A stretch of DNA of 64,000 nucleotides from the NCBI GenBank assembly GCA_965279085.1, contig OZ257149.1, forward strand, positions 2,976,001 to 3,040,000. Reading direction: 5' to 3'. The notes beneath the pieces were generated by a model that worked only from the letters and a program-made list of their open reading frames with translations, ran no database searches and was not told the origin of the DNA. The DNA is from UBA7672 sp965279085. GTDB lineage: Bacteria > Pseudomonadota > Alphaproteobacteria > Caulobacterales > Hyphomonadaceae. Both the position numbers and the translations under genes were made by a program. Shown here one piece after another: positions 8,352 to 16,710 of this stretch (positions are counted from its first letter, which is position 1; the number at the start of each line of letters is the position of its first letter).

Positions 8352-9068
8352 ATGACCTTCCGCGCCACCTGCCTCACGCTTTTCCCGGAAGCTTTCCCCG
8401 GCCTGCTCGGCGTCTCCATCGTTGGCAACGCCCTGAAGCAGGGGCTGTGGGAGCTCGACACCGTCGACATCCGCACATTCGGCATCGGCAAGCATCGCAA
8501 TGTCGACGACACGCCATCAGGTGGCGGGGCGGGGATGGTGATGCGGGCGGACGTTGCGGCGACGGCCATCGACAGCATCGATCAGGCGGGCCGGCCACGC
8601 CTCTATCTCTCCCCACGCGGGAAACCGCTGACCCAGGCCCGCGTGCGCGAACTCGCCGACGGCCCCGGCGTCATTCTTCTCTGCGGCCGGTTCGAGGGGC
8701 TGGATGAGCGGGTCATTGAGGCCCGAGAGCTGGAAGAGGTCTCGCTCGGGGATTTCGTGCTGGCGGGCGGGGAGGTTGCTGCCCAGGCGCTGATCGAGGC
8801 CTGTGTCCGGCTCCTGCCCGGGGTCGCCGGGAACGCCGACAGCCTCACCGAGGAAAGCTTCGAGACGGGGCTCCTGGAACATCCCCATTATACAAGGCCC
8901 CAGACGTGGGAGGGGCGGGACATTCCCGAGGTATTAACCTCCGGTGATCATGCGAAAATCCGGGCCTGGCGGCGAAATCAGGCCGAGGAGTTGACTAAAG
9001 CCCGCAGACCCGATTTATACGCCGCTTCCCGGGGGTCCCCCCCTGCGCGGACGAAGCCGCGCGTCTGA
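8352..9068 (+). CDS. trmD: tRNA (guanine(37)-N1)-methyltransferase TrmD
   Basis: Transfers methyl from S-adenosylmethionine to G37 of tRNAs, preventing frameshifting. The 238 residues show the trefoil-knot SPOUT motifs in order: CLTLFPEAFPGLLG at the start, TPSGGGAGMVMR, LYLSPRGKPLTQ, LLCGRFEGLDERV and GDFVLAGGEVAA, then the C-terminal domain ending after LEHPHYTRPQTWEG. An ATG 48 bp upstream in frame is possible, but the family begins right before FRATCLTLFP. rplS follows 11 bp downstream as usual, but rimM and rpsP do not precede it; rimM is at 43.3 kb. Confidence 0.96.
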   Translation: MTFRATCLTLFPEAFPGLLGVSIVGNALKQGLWELDTVDIRTFGIGKHRNVDDTPSGGGAGMVMRADVAATAIDSIDQAGRPRLYLSPRGKPLTQARVRELADGPGVILLCGRFEGLDERVIEARELEEVSLGDFVLAGGEVAAQALIEACVRLLPGVAGNADSLTEESFETGLLEHPHYTRPQTWEGRDIPEVLTSGDHAKIRAWRRNQAEELTKARRPDLYAASRGSPPARTKPRV

Positions 9069-9079
9069 AAGATCGAGCC

Positions 9080-9472
9080 ATGGCCGCCAACCTCATCCAG
9101 ACCCTCGAGCGCGAGGAAATCGCCCGCGTAACCGAAGGCAAGAAAATCCCCGCTTTCGCCCCCGGCGACACGCTGCGCGTCAACGTGAAGATCAAGGAAG
9201 GCGAGCGCGAGCGCGTCCAGGCGTTCGAAGGCGTCTGCATCTCGCGCGCCGGCCAGGGCCTCAACGAGACCTTCACGGTCCGCAAGCTGTCCTTCGGTGA
9301 AGGCGTCGAGCGCGTGTTCCCGGTGAATTCGCCGGTCCTCGACTCCATCGAAGTCCGCCGCAAGGGCCGCGTCCGCCGCGCCAAGCTGTATTACCTGCGC
9401 GGCCTCACCGGCAAACGCGCCCGCATCGCCGAAAAGATCGGCGGCAACACCCAGGAAGAAGCCGCGGAATAG
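9080..9472 (+). CDS. rplS: 50S ribosomal protein L19
   Basis: L19 sits at the 30S-50S interface. The 130 residues carry the whole family pattern: FAPGDTLRVNVKIKEGERERVQAFEGVCI, FTVRKLSFGEGVERVFP and RRAKLYYLRGLTGKRARI, with a short acidic tail. It follows trmD by 11 bp and is closed by a strong terminator at 9493, so the transcript here is trmD-rplS. Confidence 0.98.
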   Translation: MAANLIQTLEREEIARVTEGKKIPAFAPGDTLRVNVKIKEGERERVQAFEGVCISRAGQGLNETFTVRKLSFGEGVERVFPVNSPVLDSIEVRRKGRVRRAKLYYLRGLTGKRARIAEKIGGNTQEEAAE

Positions 9473-9492
9473 TTTTCCCGCTTCCGGAATTC

Positions 9493-9524
9493 AAAAGGGC
9501 CGCCCCGCAAAGGGCGGCCCTTTT
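9493..9524 (+). terminator. Rho-independent terminator of trmD-rplS
   Basis: AAAAGGGCCGCCC (9493-9505) pairs with GGGCGGCCCTTTT (9512-9524) over 13 bp with a 6-nt loop, followed by CGTTTC. It works as drawn for the plus strand 20 bp after the rplS stop. Confidence 0.9.
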
Positions 9525-9662
9525 CGTTTCAGGTAAGGAGGGTGGGGAGAAAAACTCCGGCGCTCCTGCCTTTTTCCTGTACCGATTTTCTGGTCTTAAG
9601 CGGGCCGCGCGGGTCGTCCGCGCAGGGAAGCGCCCCGCAAGACGGGCGCAGGGACGAAAACA

Positions 9663-10322
9663 ATGGCCTACGCACTCCCCCGCAGCGCAGCCCTGCCATC
9701 GGCTGCCCGCGGCGACACCAAGCAACGCATTCTCGACGTCGCCCAATCCGCCGTGCTCGCGAAGGGTTTCGCCGCCACCTCGATCGACGAGATCATCGCG
9801 GCGGTCGGCATCACCAAGTCCGGCTTCTTCTATCACTTTGCCGACAAGGGCGAACTCGCGCACACCATGCTCGAGCGTTATCTCGCGAACGAGGCAGTGC
9901 TGTTCGACTCGCTGTTCGCGCGGGCAGACGAGTTGTCGGAAGATCCGCTGCACGCCTTCCTGATCGCGATGAAGCTGTTCGGCGAGATGTTCGAGAACCT
10001 GCCGGAAGCGCATCCGGGCTGTCTCACCGCCGCCTACTGCTATCAGGACCGGCAGTTCGACCGCCGCGTGCGCGAGCTGAACGCCAAAGGCATCCTGTCC
10101 TGGCGCAACCGCTTCCTCACGCGACTGGAGCTGATCGCCGAACGCTATCCCCCGCGCATGGCCGTCGACCTTACCGACGTGGCGGACATGCTGTCTGCGT
10201 TGGCGGATGGCGGCATCGTGCTGTCGAAGGCGCTGGACGAGCCGCGCGCCTTGCCGGCGCAGATCAACCTCTACCGGGAGTTCGTGCGCACACTGTTCCT
10301 GGGAACGCCGGCGGCGGCCTGA
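9663..10322 (+). CDS. TetR/AcrR family transcriptional regulator
   Basis: A 219-residue repressor. Residues about 17-63 form the DNA-binding domain: TKQRILDVAQSAVLAKGFA, TSIDEIIAAVGITKSGFFYHF and KGELAHTMLERY. The helix-turn-helix is in the middle piece. The C-terminal ligand domain is all helical, about 150 residues, and contains a Cys-rich spot CLTAAYCYQ near residue 120. The gene stands alone between the rplS terminator and a convergent TonB-like gene, so its target is not given by context. It most likely controls itself or a distant transporter or enzyme. Confidence 0.88.
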   Translation: MAYALPRSAALPSAARGDTKQRILDVAQSAVLAKGFAATSIDEIIAAVGITKSGFFYHFADKGELAHTMLERYLANEAVLFDSLFARADELSEDPLHAFLIAMKLFGEMFENLPEAHPGCLTAAYCYQDRQFDRRVRELNAKGILSWRNRFLTRLELIAERYPPRMAVDLTDVADMLSALADGGIVLSKALDEPRALPAQINLYREFVRTLFLGTPAAA

Positions 10323-10329
10323 TGTAGAA

Positions 10330-10358
10330 CGCCCCACCCGGCGAGGCCGGATGGGGCG
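10330..10358. terminator. Hairpin between convergent genes, possible two-way terminator
   Basis: CGCCCCA (10330-10336) and TGGGGCG (10352-10358) enclose a second stem CCGGC/GCCGG with a 3-nt loop. It lies between the ends of the TetR gene (10322) and the TonB-like gene (10392). Neither side has a strong T-run, so it is a moderate terminator call. Confidence 0.5.
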
Positions 10359-10391
10359 CAAGGCACGTTCAATAACTCTACTCGGAAAATC

Positions 10392-11042
10392 CTAGCGGGC
10401 GTCCTTGAGGTTCCACTCGTAGTAGACGTCGTGGCCGCACATCGATTGCGCCTGGCCGCCGATCGAACCCGGGGTGAAACGCTCACCGCGGATCCACTTG
10501 GAGGCCGCATCGTCGAGACGCGGGAAGCCGCTCGAGTCGGCGACCGAAACCGACGTCACGCGGCCAGCGGTGCTGACGCACACTTCAAGGTGCGTCGTGC
10601 CTTGCTCGCCTGCGCGAACCGACGCCAACGGATAAGCCGGCTTGTCGCCAGCGCGAAGTTTGGGTCCGACGCGGTTGGTGCCGACGGCGGGAGCGGGGAT
10701 GGCGGGCGCCGGATCCGGGATCGCGACAGGCGGGGCAACCGGCGCCGTGATGATCGGCGGCGTCTCGACCACGAAGTCGATATCCGGCGCCACGAGTTGC
10801 GGCGGCGGGGGAGCGGCTTCGACGATCTCTTCGGGCACTTCAACCGGCTTGATCTCTTCAACCGGCGGAGGCGGCTCCGGCGGCTCAAGCATCATAACTT
10901 CCATCGTGTTGGGGATGATCTTCGCCACGTCGATGTTCATGCCTTCGGCGAACATATACCCGGCGCCGAGCGTCAACGCTGTGGCGGCAACGATACCGAC
11001 GAGTCGTGAGCTGCGCCCGGATTGCTGAACTGGTTCATACAT
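10392..11042 (-). CDS. TonB-family energy transducer-like protein
   Basis: Transmits inner-membrane proton motive force to outer-membrane receptors. The 216 residues show one N-terminal membrane anchor (about 16-33, VGIVAATALTLGAGYMFA), a Pro/Glu-rich spacer about 52-125, and a C-terminal TonB domain about 130-216. That domain carries YPLASVRAGEQGTTHLEVCVS and FTPGSIGGQAQSMCG. Residues VEVCV to WIRG follow the TonB order. Two Cys near the end could pair. The start has GAGGAGG 7 nt upstream, so it is firm. No ExbB/ExbD is adjacent, so the partner set must be elsewhere. Confidence 0.88.
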   Translation of the reverse strand: MYEPVQQSGRSSRLVGIVAATALTLGAGYMFAEGMNIDVAKIIPNTMEVMMLEPPEPPPPVEEIKPVEVPEEIVEAAPPPPQLVAPDIDFVVETPPIITAPVAPPVAIPDPAPAIPAPAVGTNRVGPKLRAGDKPAYPLASVRAGEQGTTHLEVCVSTAGRVTSVSVADSSGFPRLDDAASKWIRGERFTPGSIGGQAQSMCGHDVYYEWNLKDAR

Positions 11043-11415
11043 AGACAGCCTCCTCTGAACGCCCGGTTGGCCCCATGCCTCCGTGGTCTCTGTTCAAGGA
11101 TATGGTGATCCGTGAGGGCGGACCCCAAGTCGTTCCATTGTTGAGAACGCAGTTGTTTTGCAGTCGGTTCCGAAACGGCTTCAGTTCAATTGGGGCGATG
11201 ACATGTCAGATTGCGGCGGGATTCTGCGAGTGCTTGGAAACGACTTGACGTTGCTTGCGCGTAATCATCCGGCGGCTCATGCGAGCGCGTCGTTCCTGAC
11301 CCGGAACGCATGTCGATGAAAAAGGCTGCGTTCTATTTGAGGACGCGCGCAGCGCGGAAACGCTCTTCCGCGGGCGAGGACGGATCGGGCGCCGTACCGG
11401 TGCGCAGTACGGTAC
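11043..11415. other. 373-bp intergenic stretch with no gene seen
   Basis: It lies between the start of the TonB-like gene (minus) and the end of arsC (minus), so the part near 11050-11150 should hold the TonB promoter. I see the Shine-Dalgarno sequence at its edge, but no convincing promoter boxes, hairpin or small reading frame. A short A/T-richer area at 11100-11270 is unexplained. Confidence 0.6.
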
Positions 11416-11856
11416 TCACGACACGCGATTCCCGTTCGCGTCGATGAGGAGAGAGCCGTCTTCCTTCGCGAATGGCCCCGCCGGCAGCCGCGCCAACAGG
11501 TCAAGAACCAGAGCGCTGTCGGAGCGGCAGAGGCGTGTGCCTTTCGGTGTCTCGACGAAAGGGCGGTTCACGAGGATCGGATGGCGCAGCATCTCGTCGA
11601 GCAGCTGTTCGTCGGAAACCGACGGATCGAGCAGGCCCAGCTCTTCCGCCGGCGACTTCTTTTCGCGCAGGGCTTCGCGAGGCGTTACGCCAGCAGCTGC
11701 GAAGAGCGTGAGGAGCTGCGGCCTGGTCCAGCCTGTTGCCAGGTATTCGACGATGTTCGGGCGATAGCCTGAAGCCTCGATGATCGCGAGCACGTTGCGC
11801 GACGTTCCGCAGTCCGGATTGTGGTAGATCGTGATGGGAAAGTCTGCGTCCGCCAT
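11416..11856 (-). CDS. arsC: Arsenate reductase, glutaredoxin type (ArsC)
   Basis: Reduces arsenate to arsenite with glutathione/glutaredoxin. The 146 residues open with ITIYHNPDCGTSRNVL, the catalytic Cys being residue 16, and continue with REALREKKSPAEELGL and HPILVNRPFVET, all typical of ArsC. The family also includes YffB/Spx proteins, but the CGTSRN loop and the RPFVETPKGTRLCR segment favour ArsC. It lies 20 bp after sdhB on the same strand and may be co-transcribed. No other ars gene (arsB, acr3, arsR) is near, so the physiological role is open. Confidence 0.85.
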   Translation of the reverse strand: MADADFPITIYHNPDCGTSRNVLAIIEASGYRPNIVEYLATGWTRPQLLTLFAAAGVTPREALREKKSPAEELGLLDPSVSDEQLLDEMLRHPILVNRPFVETPKGTRLCRSDSALVLDLLARLPAGPFAKEDGSLLIDANGNRVS

Positions 11857-11876
11857 CAGCGCCGCCCACTCCTGAC

Positions 11877-12656
11877 TCAGGTGGCGCGCTCAACCATCAG
11901 CTTCTTGATCTCCGCGATGGCCTTCGCCGGGTTGAGACCCTTCGGGCAGACCTGCGCGCAGTTCATGATGGTGTGGCAGCGATAGAGCTTGAAAGGATCC
12001 TCGAGATCGTCGAGCCGCTCGCCGGTTCCCTCGTCGCGGCTGTCGATGATCCAGCGATAGGCCTGCAGCAGGGCTGCCGGGCCGAGGAACTTGTCGCCAT
12101 TCCACCAGTAGCTCGGGCACGCCGTCGAGCAGGACGCGCACATGATGCACTCGTAGAGGCCGTCGAGCTTCTGGCGATCGGCTTCCGACTGCTTCCACTC
12201 CTTCTGCGGCTCGGGCGTGGTCGTCTTCAGATAGGGCTGCACATAGGTGTGCTGCGCGTAGAAGTTCGTCAGGTCCGGCACCAGGTCCTTCACCACCGGC
12301 TGGTGGGGGAGGGGCGAGATTGTGATCGTGCCAGAGAATTCGTCGTGGCCCTTGGTGCAGGCGATAGTGTTGGTGCCGCCGATGTTCATCGAGCACGAGC
12401 CGCAAACGCCTTCGCGGCACGACCTGCGGAAGGTCAGCGTGGGGTCGATCTCGTTCTTGATGTAGATGAGCACGTCCAGGACCATCGGTCCGACCTTGCT
12501 CATGTCGATGCGATAGGTGTCCCAGCGGGGCTTCTGGCCGTTCTCGGGATCGTAGCGGTAGATCTTGAAGGTGCGGGTCTTCTTCGCGCCAGCGGCAGCG
12601 GGCCATTCCTTGCCACGGCCGATCTTGGAGTTCTGCGGAAGGGTGAGTTCGACCAT
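11877..12656 (-). CDS. sdhB: Succinate dehydrogenase iron-sulfur subunit
   Basis: Carries electrons from the flavin of SdhA to the quinone site. The 259 residues hold the [2Fe-2S] motif CREGVCGSC around residue 78 with the fourth Cys in NTIACT, the [4Fe-4S] motif CIMCASCSTACP and the third cluster Cys residues in CHTIMNCAQVCP. A longer upstream frame exists, but MVELTLPQNSKIG is the family start. It is unusual that sdhB is 2.2 kb away from sdhA: three genes, two of them on the other strand, lie between. arsC follows on the same strand. Confidence 0.97.
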   Translation of the reverse strand: MVELTLPQNSKIGRGKEWPAAAGAKKTRTFKIYRYDPENGQKPRWDTYRIDMSKVGPMVLDVLIYIKNEIDPTLTFRRSCREGVCGSCSMNIGGTNTIACTKGHDEFSGTITISPLPHQPVVKDLVPDLTNFYAQHTYVQPYLKTTTPEPQKEWKQSEADRQKLDGLYECIMCASCSTACPSYWWNGDKFLGPAALLQAYRWIIDSRDEGTGERLDDLEDPFKLYRCHTIMNCAQVCPKGLNPAKAIAEIKKLMVERAT

Positions 12657-12775
12657 GAATATGCAGCTTCCCGGCAGCCTTGAAGGTGGCGGCAATCTAG
12701 CCCCGGATTCGTAAATTGAAAGCGCCGGAAAGTCGCGTTTTCGAGTGGATTTTCCGTGTGATAGCCTGACCGGGC

Positions 12776-13234
12776 ATGTTGGGGACCGTGATGCGCTTCT
12801 TCCTGTCGCCCCGGGGCCGGATGTCCCGCCGCCAGTGGTGGACATTGGCCGTGCCGGTCATGGCTTCGGCTTTCGTGCTGGCGGGGCTGATCGACGTGTT
12901 TTTCAACAAGGCCTTCTTCCTTCTGGGCCCGGCGCGTCTGTGGATCGGTGCAGTCCTGTTGTGGCCGAGCTTTGCGCTGCTCAGCCGGCGCCTTCATGAT
13001 CTCGACCGCAGCGCGGCGACGCTGTTTCCGCTGGCCGCCCTGATCGTCGCGGCCCTGTTGATCGGCTTTGTCGGTGTGGGGCTAACGGGCGAGACGATCA
13101 CCATCTTCAGCGCGATAACGGTGGTGATGCTGTGGTTCGTGGGGTGCGCTCTTGCGGCGCTGGTGATCGTGCTCAGCACGGCGCCGGGACAGCGCGGCAC
13201 CAATCGGCACGGACCGGACCCGCTGACCGCCTAG
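12776..13234 (+). CDS. DUF805 membrane protein
   Basis: A 152-residue protein with four hydrophobic segments and the DUF805 marks: GRMSRRQWWTL near the start, RRLHDLDRS in the middle and the closing GTNRHGPDP. The function of the family is not known. An internal ATG at 12791 is also possible. It is transcribed away from sdhB and ends 4 bp inside the convergent Suppressor-of-fused-like gene. With the second DUF805 gene at 14220 it brackets that gene, which splits the sdh operon. Confidence 0.85.
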   Translation: MLGTVMRFFLSPRGRMSRRQWWTLAVPVMASAFVLAGLIDVFFNKAFFLLGPARLWIGAVLLWPSFALLSRRLHDLDRSAATLFPLAALIVAALLIGFVGVGLTGETITIFSAITVVMLWFVGCALAALVIVLSTAPGQRGTNRHGPDPLTA

Positions 13235-13968
13235 CCGCGGCGGAAGAAATTCCGGATCTTTGAAATCACGGTCCGGCGCAAGCCGTAAGCCTTCCGGGCG
13301 GCGGAAGGCCGGTCGAGGTGCAGCATCTCAGTGACGCCGGCCTTTTCGAGCCCGGTCGCCAGCTTCGTGGTGCCGTGCGCGGCGGCGGCTTCCAGCTCGT
13401 CACGATAGATCGGCACCGGGGCCCAGAAATCCACCGCTTCGCCTTCGCCAAGGCGCAGGCGGCTGAAGCCGTCAGCCGGCAGGCGCGGACGCATGAAGGC
13501 GAACGCCACCTGTTTCGAATCGTCAAACATGGGCTTGGGCGTCTTGGAGAACTGCACCGTCTCGCCGAGGCTGACGCGCACATTCTGGATATGGATGAGC
13601 TTGGCGAACTGGCGGACGGTGTTGGCCGCAAGGTTCAGCATGGCGAGATCGGCTTTCGGATCGCCCTTCTGCGGCGCGGCGAGCACGAATTCGATGCGTG
13701 ACTTGCCGCCGGGTGCCATCGCATCGCCGCCTTTCTTCATGCTCGAACCGAATGTGCAGACATAGGCGAAGCGCCGCTCGCCCTCGGGCGGGATCACCAT
13801 CACGTCGACGGGCGGTCCCGGCTCCCTGGACTTTCCGGCCCAACCATCCTGATCCGAGAATGCAACATGCGGCTCGCCGAGGTTTCGCACGAGATGCAGC
13901 TGCATCTCTTCACGGAACTCCTCGCCTGTGTGGCCGGTTTCGGTCCGGCGACCCCAGATGTCCTGCAT
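13231..13968 (-). CDS. Suppressor of fused (SUFU)-like domain protein
   Basis: A 245-residue soluble protein whose central part follows the bacterial SUFU domain: VDVMVIPPEGERRFAYVCT, then GSSMKKGG, EFVLAAP, LNLAANTVRQFAKLIHIQN and LGEGEAVDFWAPVPIYRDEL. Bacterial SUFU proteins are often immunity or toxin-linked, but no toxin is seen next to this one. The start at 13968 sits 4 bp after a possible small upstream gene; an earlier ATG at 14019 would overlap that gene. The C-terminus is basic and has a short amphipathic tail. Function is unknown. Confidence 0.7.
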   Translation of the reverse strand: MQDIWGRRTETGHTGEEFREEMQLHLVRNLGEPHVAFSDQDGWAGKSREPGPPVDVMVIPPEGERRFAYVCTFGSSMKKGGDAMAPGGKSRIEFVLAAPQKGDPKADLAMLNLAANTVRQFAKLIHIQNVRVSLGETVQFSKTPKPMFDDSKQVAFAFMRPRLPADGFSRLRLGEGEAVDFWAPVPIYRDELEAAAAHGTTKLATGLEKAGVTEMLHLDRPSAARKAYGLRRTVISKIRNFFRRG

Positions 13969-13972
13969 GACG

Positions 13973-14161
13973 TTAGGTATTGTTTCCCAGTGCGCGGGCG
14001 TCAACCGCGCGGGCTGCATTCAACGCGTCCGTGACCATATATGCCGCAGCCTGAACCCGCCGTGAATCCTGCTGGGCGAGAATGGGACGGGCCATCATCA
14101 GTACGCCACCGCAAAGAGCGGCTTGCCGGTTTCTGGATGCGATTGCGTAAAATTCCGGCAT
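13973..14161 (-). CDS. Possible small protein upstream of the SUFU-like gene
   Basis: A 62-codon frame (MPEFYAIASRNRQAALCGG at the start) ends 4 bp before the SUFU-like ATG at 13968, an arrangement that fits translational coupling. It fills the otherwise empty 250 bp between the SUFU-like gene and the divergent DUF805 gene. It has no signal peptide, no clear Shine-Dalgarno sequence and no family I recognise. It may be only the leader of the transcript. Confidence 0.3.
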   Translation of the reverse strand: MPEFYAIASRNRQAALCGGVLMMARPILAQQDSRRVQAAAYMVTDALNAARAVDARALGNNT

Positions 14162-14219
14162 CGTTTTAAGCAAGCCGCAGCCTGCGTGTGCGATTGTCCC
14201 AAGGCATCCGGGGGATTGC

Positions 14220-14900
14220 ATGGACGCGCTGAACAAGTTCGTTTCGACCGACGGTCGCCTGAGCCGCAAGGGCTATATCCAGCTCTTCGTTGTGCCTTTC
14301 GTGGGGCTGACAATCTTCACCTGGCTGTCATGGGTAGCGCTGCCTGATGTCTTCGGCGGCATGCCGGCGGTGCTGTTCATTGCGCCGTGGCTGGCCTTCT
14401 TCTTCACGGCCGACGCGCAGAACATCAAGCGCTGGCACGACCTCGGCAATTCAGGCGCGCTCTATCGCATGGCGCGGCCTTTCCTGTTCATCCTTCCACT
14501 GATCGCGGTGATCTTCCAGTTCATGCTGCCGAACTTCTTCGCCATGTCGGGCGACGTCGGCGCGCTGATGTTCCTCATCGGACAGCAGGCCAACGGGTTC
14601 AACTTCGGCCCGGTGCCGATGGCGCTGTTCGCAATCACGCTCGCGGGCGCGGCGTTCAACATCTTCTATCTGACGGTGATGCCGGGGAAGGACGGTTCGA
14701 ACGAGTACGGACCCAATCCTGCGTCTGCCGGCTTTGTTCCGGGTGTCGCGACGGTTCCGAAACCAGAGAATGACGATCCGGTGAAACGCGCACTGGCGGC
14801 CTATCAGGCCGAGCAGCAGAAGCGCGCGGCGCCTGCGGCTTCTCCGCAGCGCCCCGGCCAGGCCGGCGGCGCCGCCACATTCGGACGCAAGCGGATCTAG
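14220..14900 (+). CDS. DUF805 membrane protein with soluble tail
   Basis: A 226-residue protein with the DUF805 core: DGRLSRKGYIQLF near residue 11, ADAQNIKRWHDLGNSGALYR in the middle and GSNEYGPNP near 168. It has about four membrane segments. It differs from the shorter paralogue at 12776 in having a polar tail of about 55 residues rich in Ala, Pro and Gln. The stop overlaps the last codon of sdhA on the opposite strand. The function of the family is unknown. Confidence 0.85.
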   Translation: MDALNKFVSTDGRLSRKGYIQLFVVPFVGLTIFTWLSWVALPDVFGGMPAVLFIAPWLAFFFTADAQNIKRWHDLGNSGALYRMARPFLFILPLIAVIFQFMLPNFFAMSGDVGALMFLIGQQANGFNFGPVPMALFAITLAGAAFNIFYLTVMPGKDGSNEYGPNPASAGFVPGVATVPKPENDDPVKRALAAYQAEQQKRAAPAASPQRPGQAGGAATFGRKRI

Positions 14901-16681
14901 TAAACGCGCGGCTTCGGCTTGATGTACTCGACGTCGCTCGACATCGTGTAGGCGTGCACCGGGCGATAGTCGATTTTCACCGCGCCCTTGTCGTCCACCC
15001 ACGCCAGCGTGTGCTTCATCCAGTTGACGTCGTCACGCTCGGCGAAGTCCTCGCGCGCATGGGCGCCACGGCTTTCCTGGCGGTTGGCGGCCGAATTCAC
15101 GGTGGCCGCCGCCTGCACGATCAGGTTGTCGAATTCGAGCGTTTCGATGAGGTCGGTGTTCCAGATCAGGCCGCGATCGGTGACGGCGATGTCGGCAACG
15201 CCGCCAATCACGTCCGCGATGCGTTTCACGCCGCTCTGCAGCGTCTCGCCGGTACGGAACACGGCGCAGTCTTCCTGCATTGCCTTCTGCATGGTGGCGC
15301 GCAGTTTCGCGGTCGGCGTGCCGCCCTTGGCGTTCCGGAACTTGTCGAAGCGCGCGAGGTGATCCTCGCCGGCATTCTTCGGCAGGTCAGACTGGTTCGC
15401 GTTGGCTTCCAGCACTTCGCCGCAGCGCAGGCCAGCCGCGCGGCCGAAGACGACGAGGTCGATCAGCGAGTTGGAGCCGAGGCGGTTGGCGCCGTGGACT
15501 GAGACGCAGGCCGCTTCGCCCACGGCCATCAGGCCCGGGACGACCGTGTCGGGATCGCCGCCAGCCTTGGTGAGGACTTCGCCATGATAGTTCGTCGGCA
15601 CGCCGCCCATGTTGTAGTGCACGGTCGGCAGAACCGGGATCGGCTCCTTCGTGAGGTCGACGCCGGCGAAGATCTTCGCGCTTTCCGAAATGCCGGGCAG
15701 GCGCTGGTGAAGGATTTTCGGATCGAGGTGATCGAGGTGCAGGTGGATGTGGTCGTTGTGCGTACCCACGCCGCGGCCTTCGCGGATTTCCATCGTCATG
15801 GCGCGTGAGACGACGTCGCGCGAGGCGAGGTCCTTCACGGTCGGCGCATAGCGCTCCATGAAGCGCTCGCCTTTCGAGTTGGTGAGGTAGCCGCCTTCAC
15901 CGCGCGCGCCCTCTGTGATGAGGCAGCCCGAACCATAGATGCCGGTGGGGTGGAACTGGACGAATTCCATATCCTGCAGCGGAAGGCCCGCGCGTAGCGC
16001 CATGCCGCCGCCATCGCCCGTGCAGGTGTGCGCAGAAGTCGCCGAGAAGTAAGCGCGGCCATAGCCGCCGGTCGCGAGGATCACGCGTTGCGCGCGATAG
16101 CGGTGCATCGTGCCGTCATCGAGCTTCAGAGCTGTGATGCCGCGGCAGGCGCCATTTTCCATGATGAGGTCGAGCGCGAAGTATTCGATGAAGAAGTCGA
16201 CGGCGTATTTCAGCGACTGGCCATAGAGCGTGTGAAGCATGGCGTGGCCGGTGCGGTCGGCCGCGGCGCAGGTGCGCTGGATCGAGGCCTCGCCATAGTT
16301 CTTGGTCATGCCGCCGAAGGCGCGCTGGTAGATCTTGCCTTCTTCCGTGCGCGAGAAGGGCACGCCCCAGTGCTCGAGCTCATAGACGGCGGCGGGCGCG
16401 GCGCGGACCATGTATTCGATCGCGTCCTGGTCGCCGAGCCAGTCAGCGCCCTTCACCGTGTCGTACATGTGCCAGCGCCAGTCGTCCTGGCCCATGTTTC
16501 CAAGCGAGGCGGAAATGCCGCCCTGCGCCGCAACTGTGTGCGAGCGGGTGGGGAATACCTTGGTGATGCACGCCGTCTTCAGCCCCGCCTGTGCGCAACC
16601 GAGCGCAGCGCGAAGGCCGGAGCCGCCCGCGCCGACGACCACGACGTCATAGGTGTGATCGTTCCACGTGTAGGCGGTCAT
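14897..16681 (-). CDS. sdhA: Succinate dehydrogenase flavoprotein subunit
   Basis: Oxidises succinate to fumarate on the cytoplasmic face. The 594 residues begin with the FAD-binding fold DVVVVGAGGSGLRAALG, and SHTVAAQGG holds the His that takes covalent FAD. HPTGIYGSGCLITEGARGEGG and the substrate-site HYNMGG follow. The C-terminal helical domain is complete, ending in KPRVY. Length equals that of the family. It is 29 bp after sdhD on the same strand; the usual next gene sdhB is instead 2.2 kb further on. Confidence 0.98.
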   Translation of the reverse strand: MTAYTWNDHTYDVVVVGAGGSGLRAALGCAQAGLKTACITKVFPTRSHTVAAQGGISASLGNMGQDDWRWHMYDTVKGADWLGDQDAIEYMVRAAPAAVYELEHWGVPFSRTEEGKIYQRAFGGMTKNYGEASIQRTCAAADRTGHAMLHTLYGQSLKYAVDFFIEYFALDLIMENGACRGITALKLDDGTMHRYRAQRVILATGGYGRAYFSATSAHTCTGDGGGMALRAGLPLQDMEFVQFHPTGIYGSGCLITEGARGEGGYLTNSKGERFMERYAPTVKDLASRDVVSRAMTMEIREGRGVGTHNDHIHLHLDHLDPKILHQRLPGISESAKIFAGVDLTKEPIPVLPTVHYNMGGVPTNYHGEVLTKAGGDPDTVVPGLMAVGEAACVSVHGANRLGSNSLIDLVVFGRAAGLRCGEVLEANANQSDLPKNAGEDHLARFDKFRNAKGGTPTAKLRATMQKAMQEDCAVFRTGETLQSGVKRIADVIGGVADIAVTDRGLIWNTDLIETLEFDNLIVQAAATVNSAANRQESRGAHAREDFAERDDVNWMKHTLAWVDDKGAVKIDYRPVHAYTMSSDVEYIKPKPRVY

Positions 16682-16710
16682 GGCGTCTCAGTCCCTGGAA
16701 GCAGAACAGA

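Noticed and set aside
12657..12845. Longer N-terminus for SdhB (63 extra residues)
   Set aside because: The extension overlaps the divergent DUF805 gene start and does not match the SdhB family, whose N-terminus begins at 12656.
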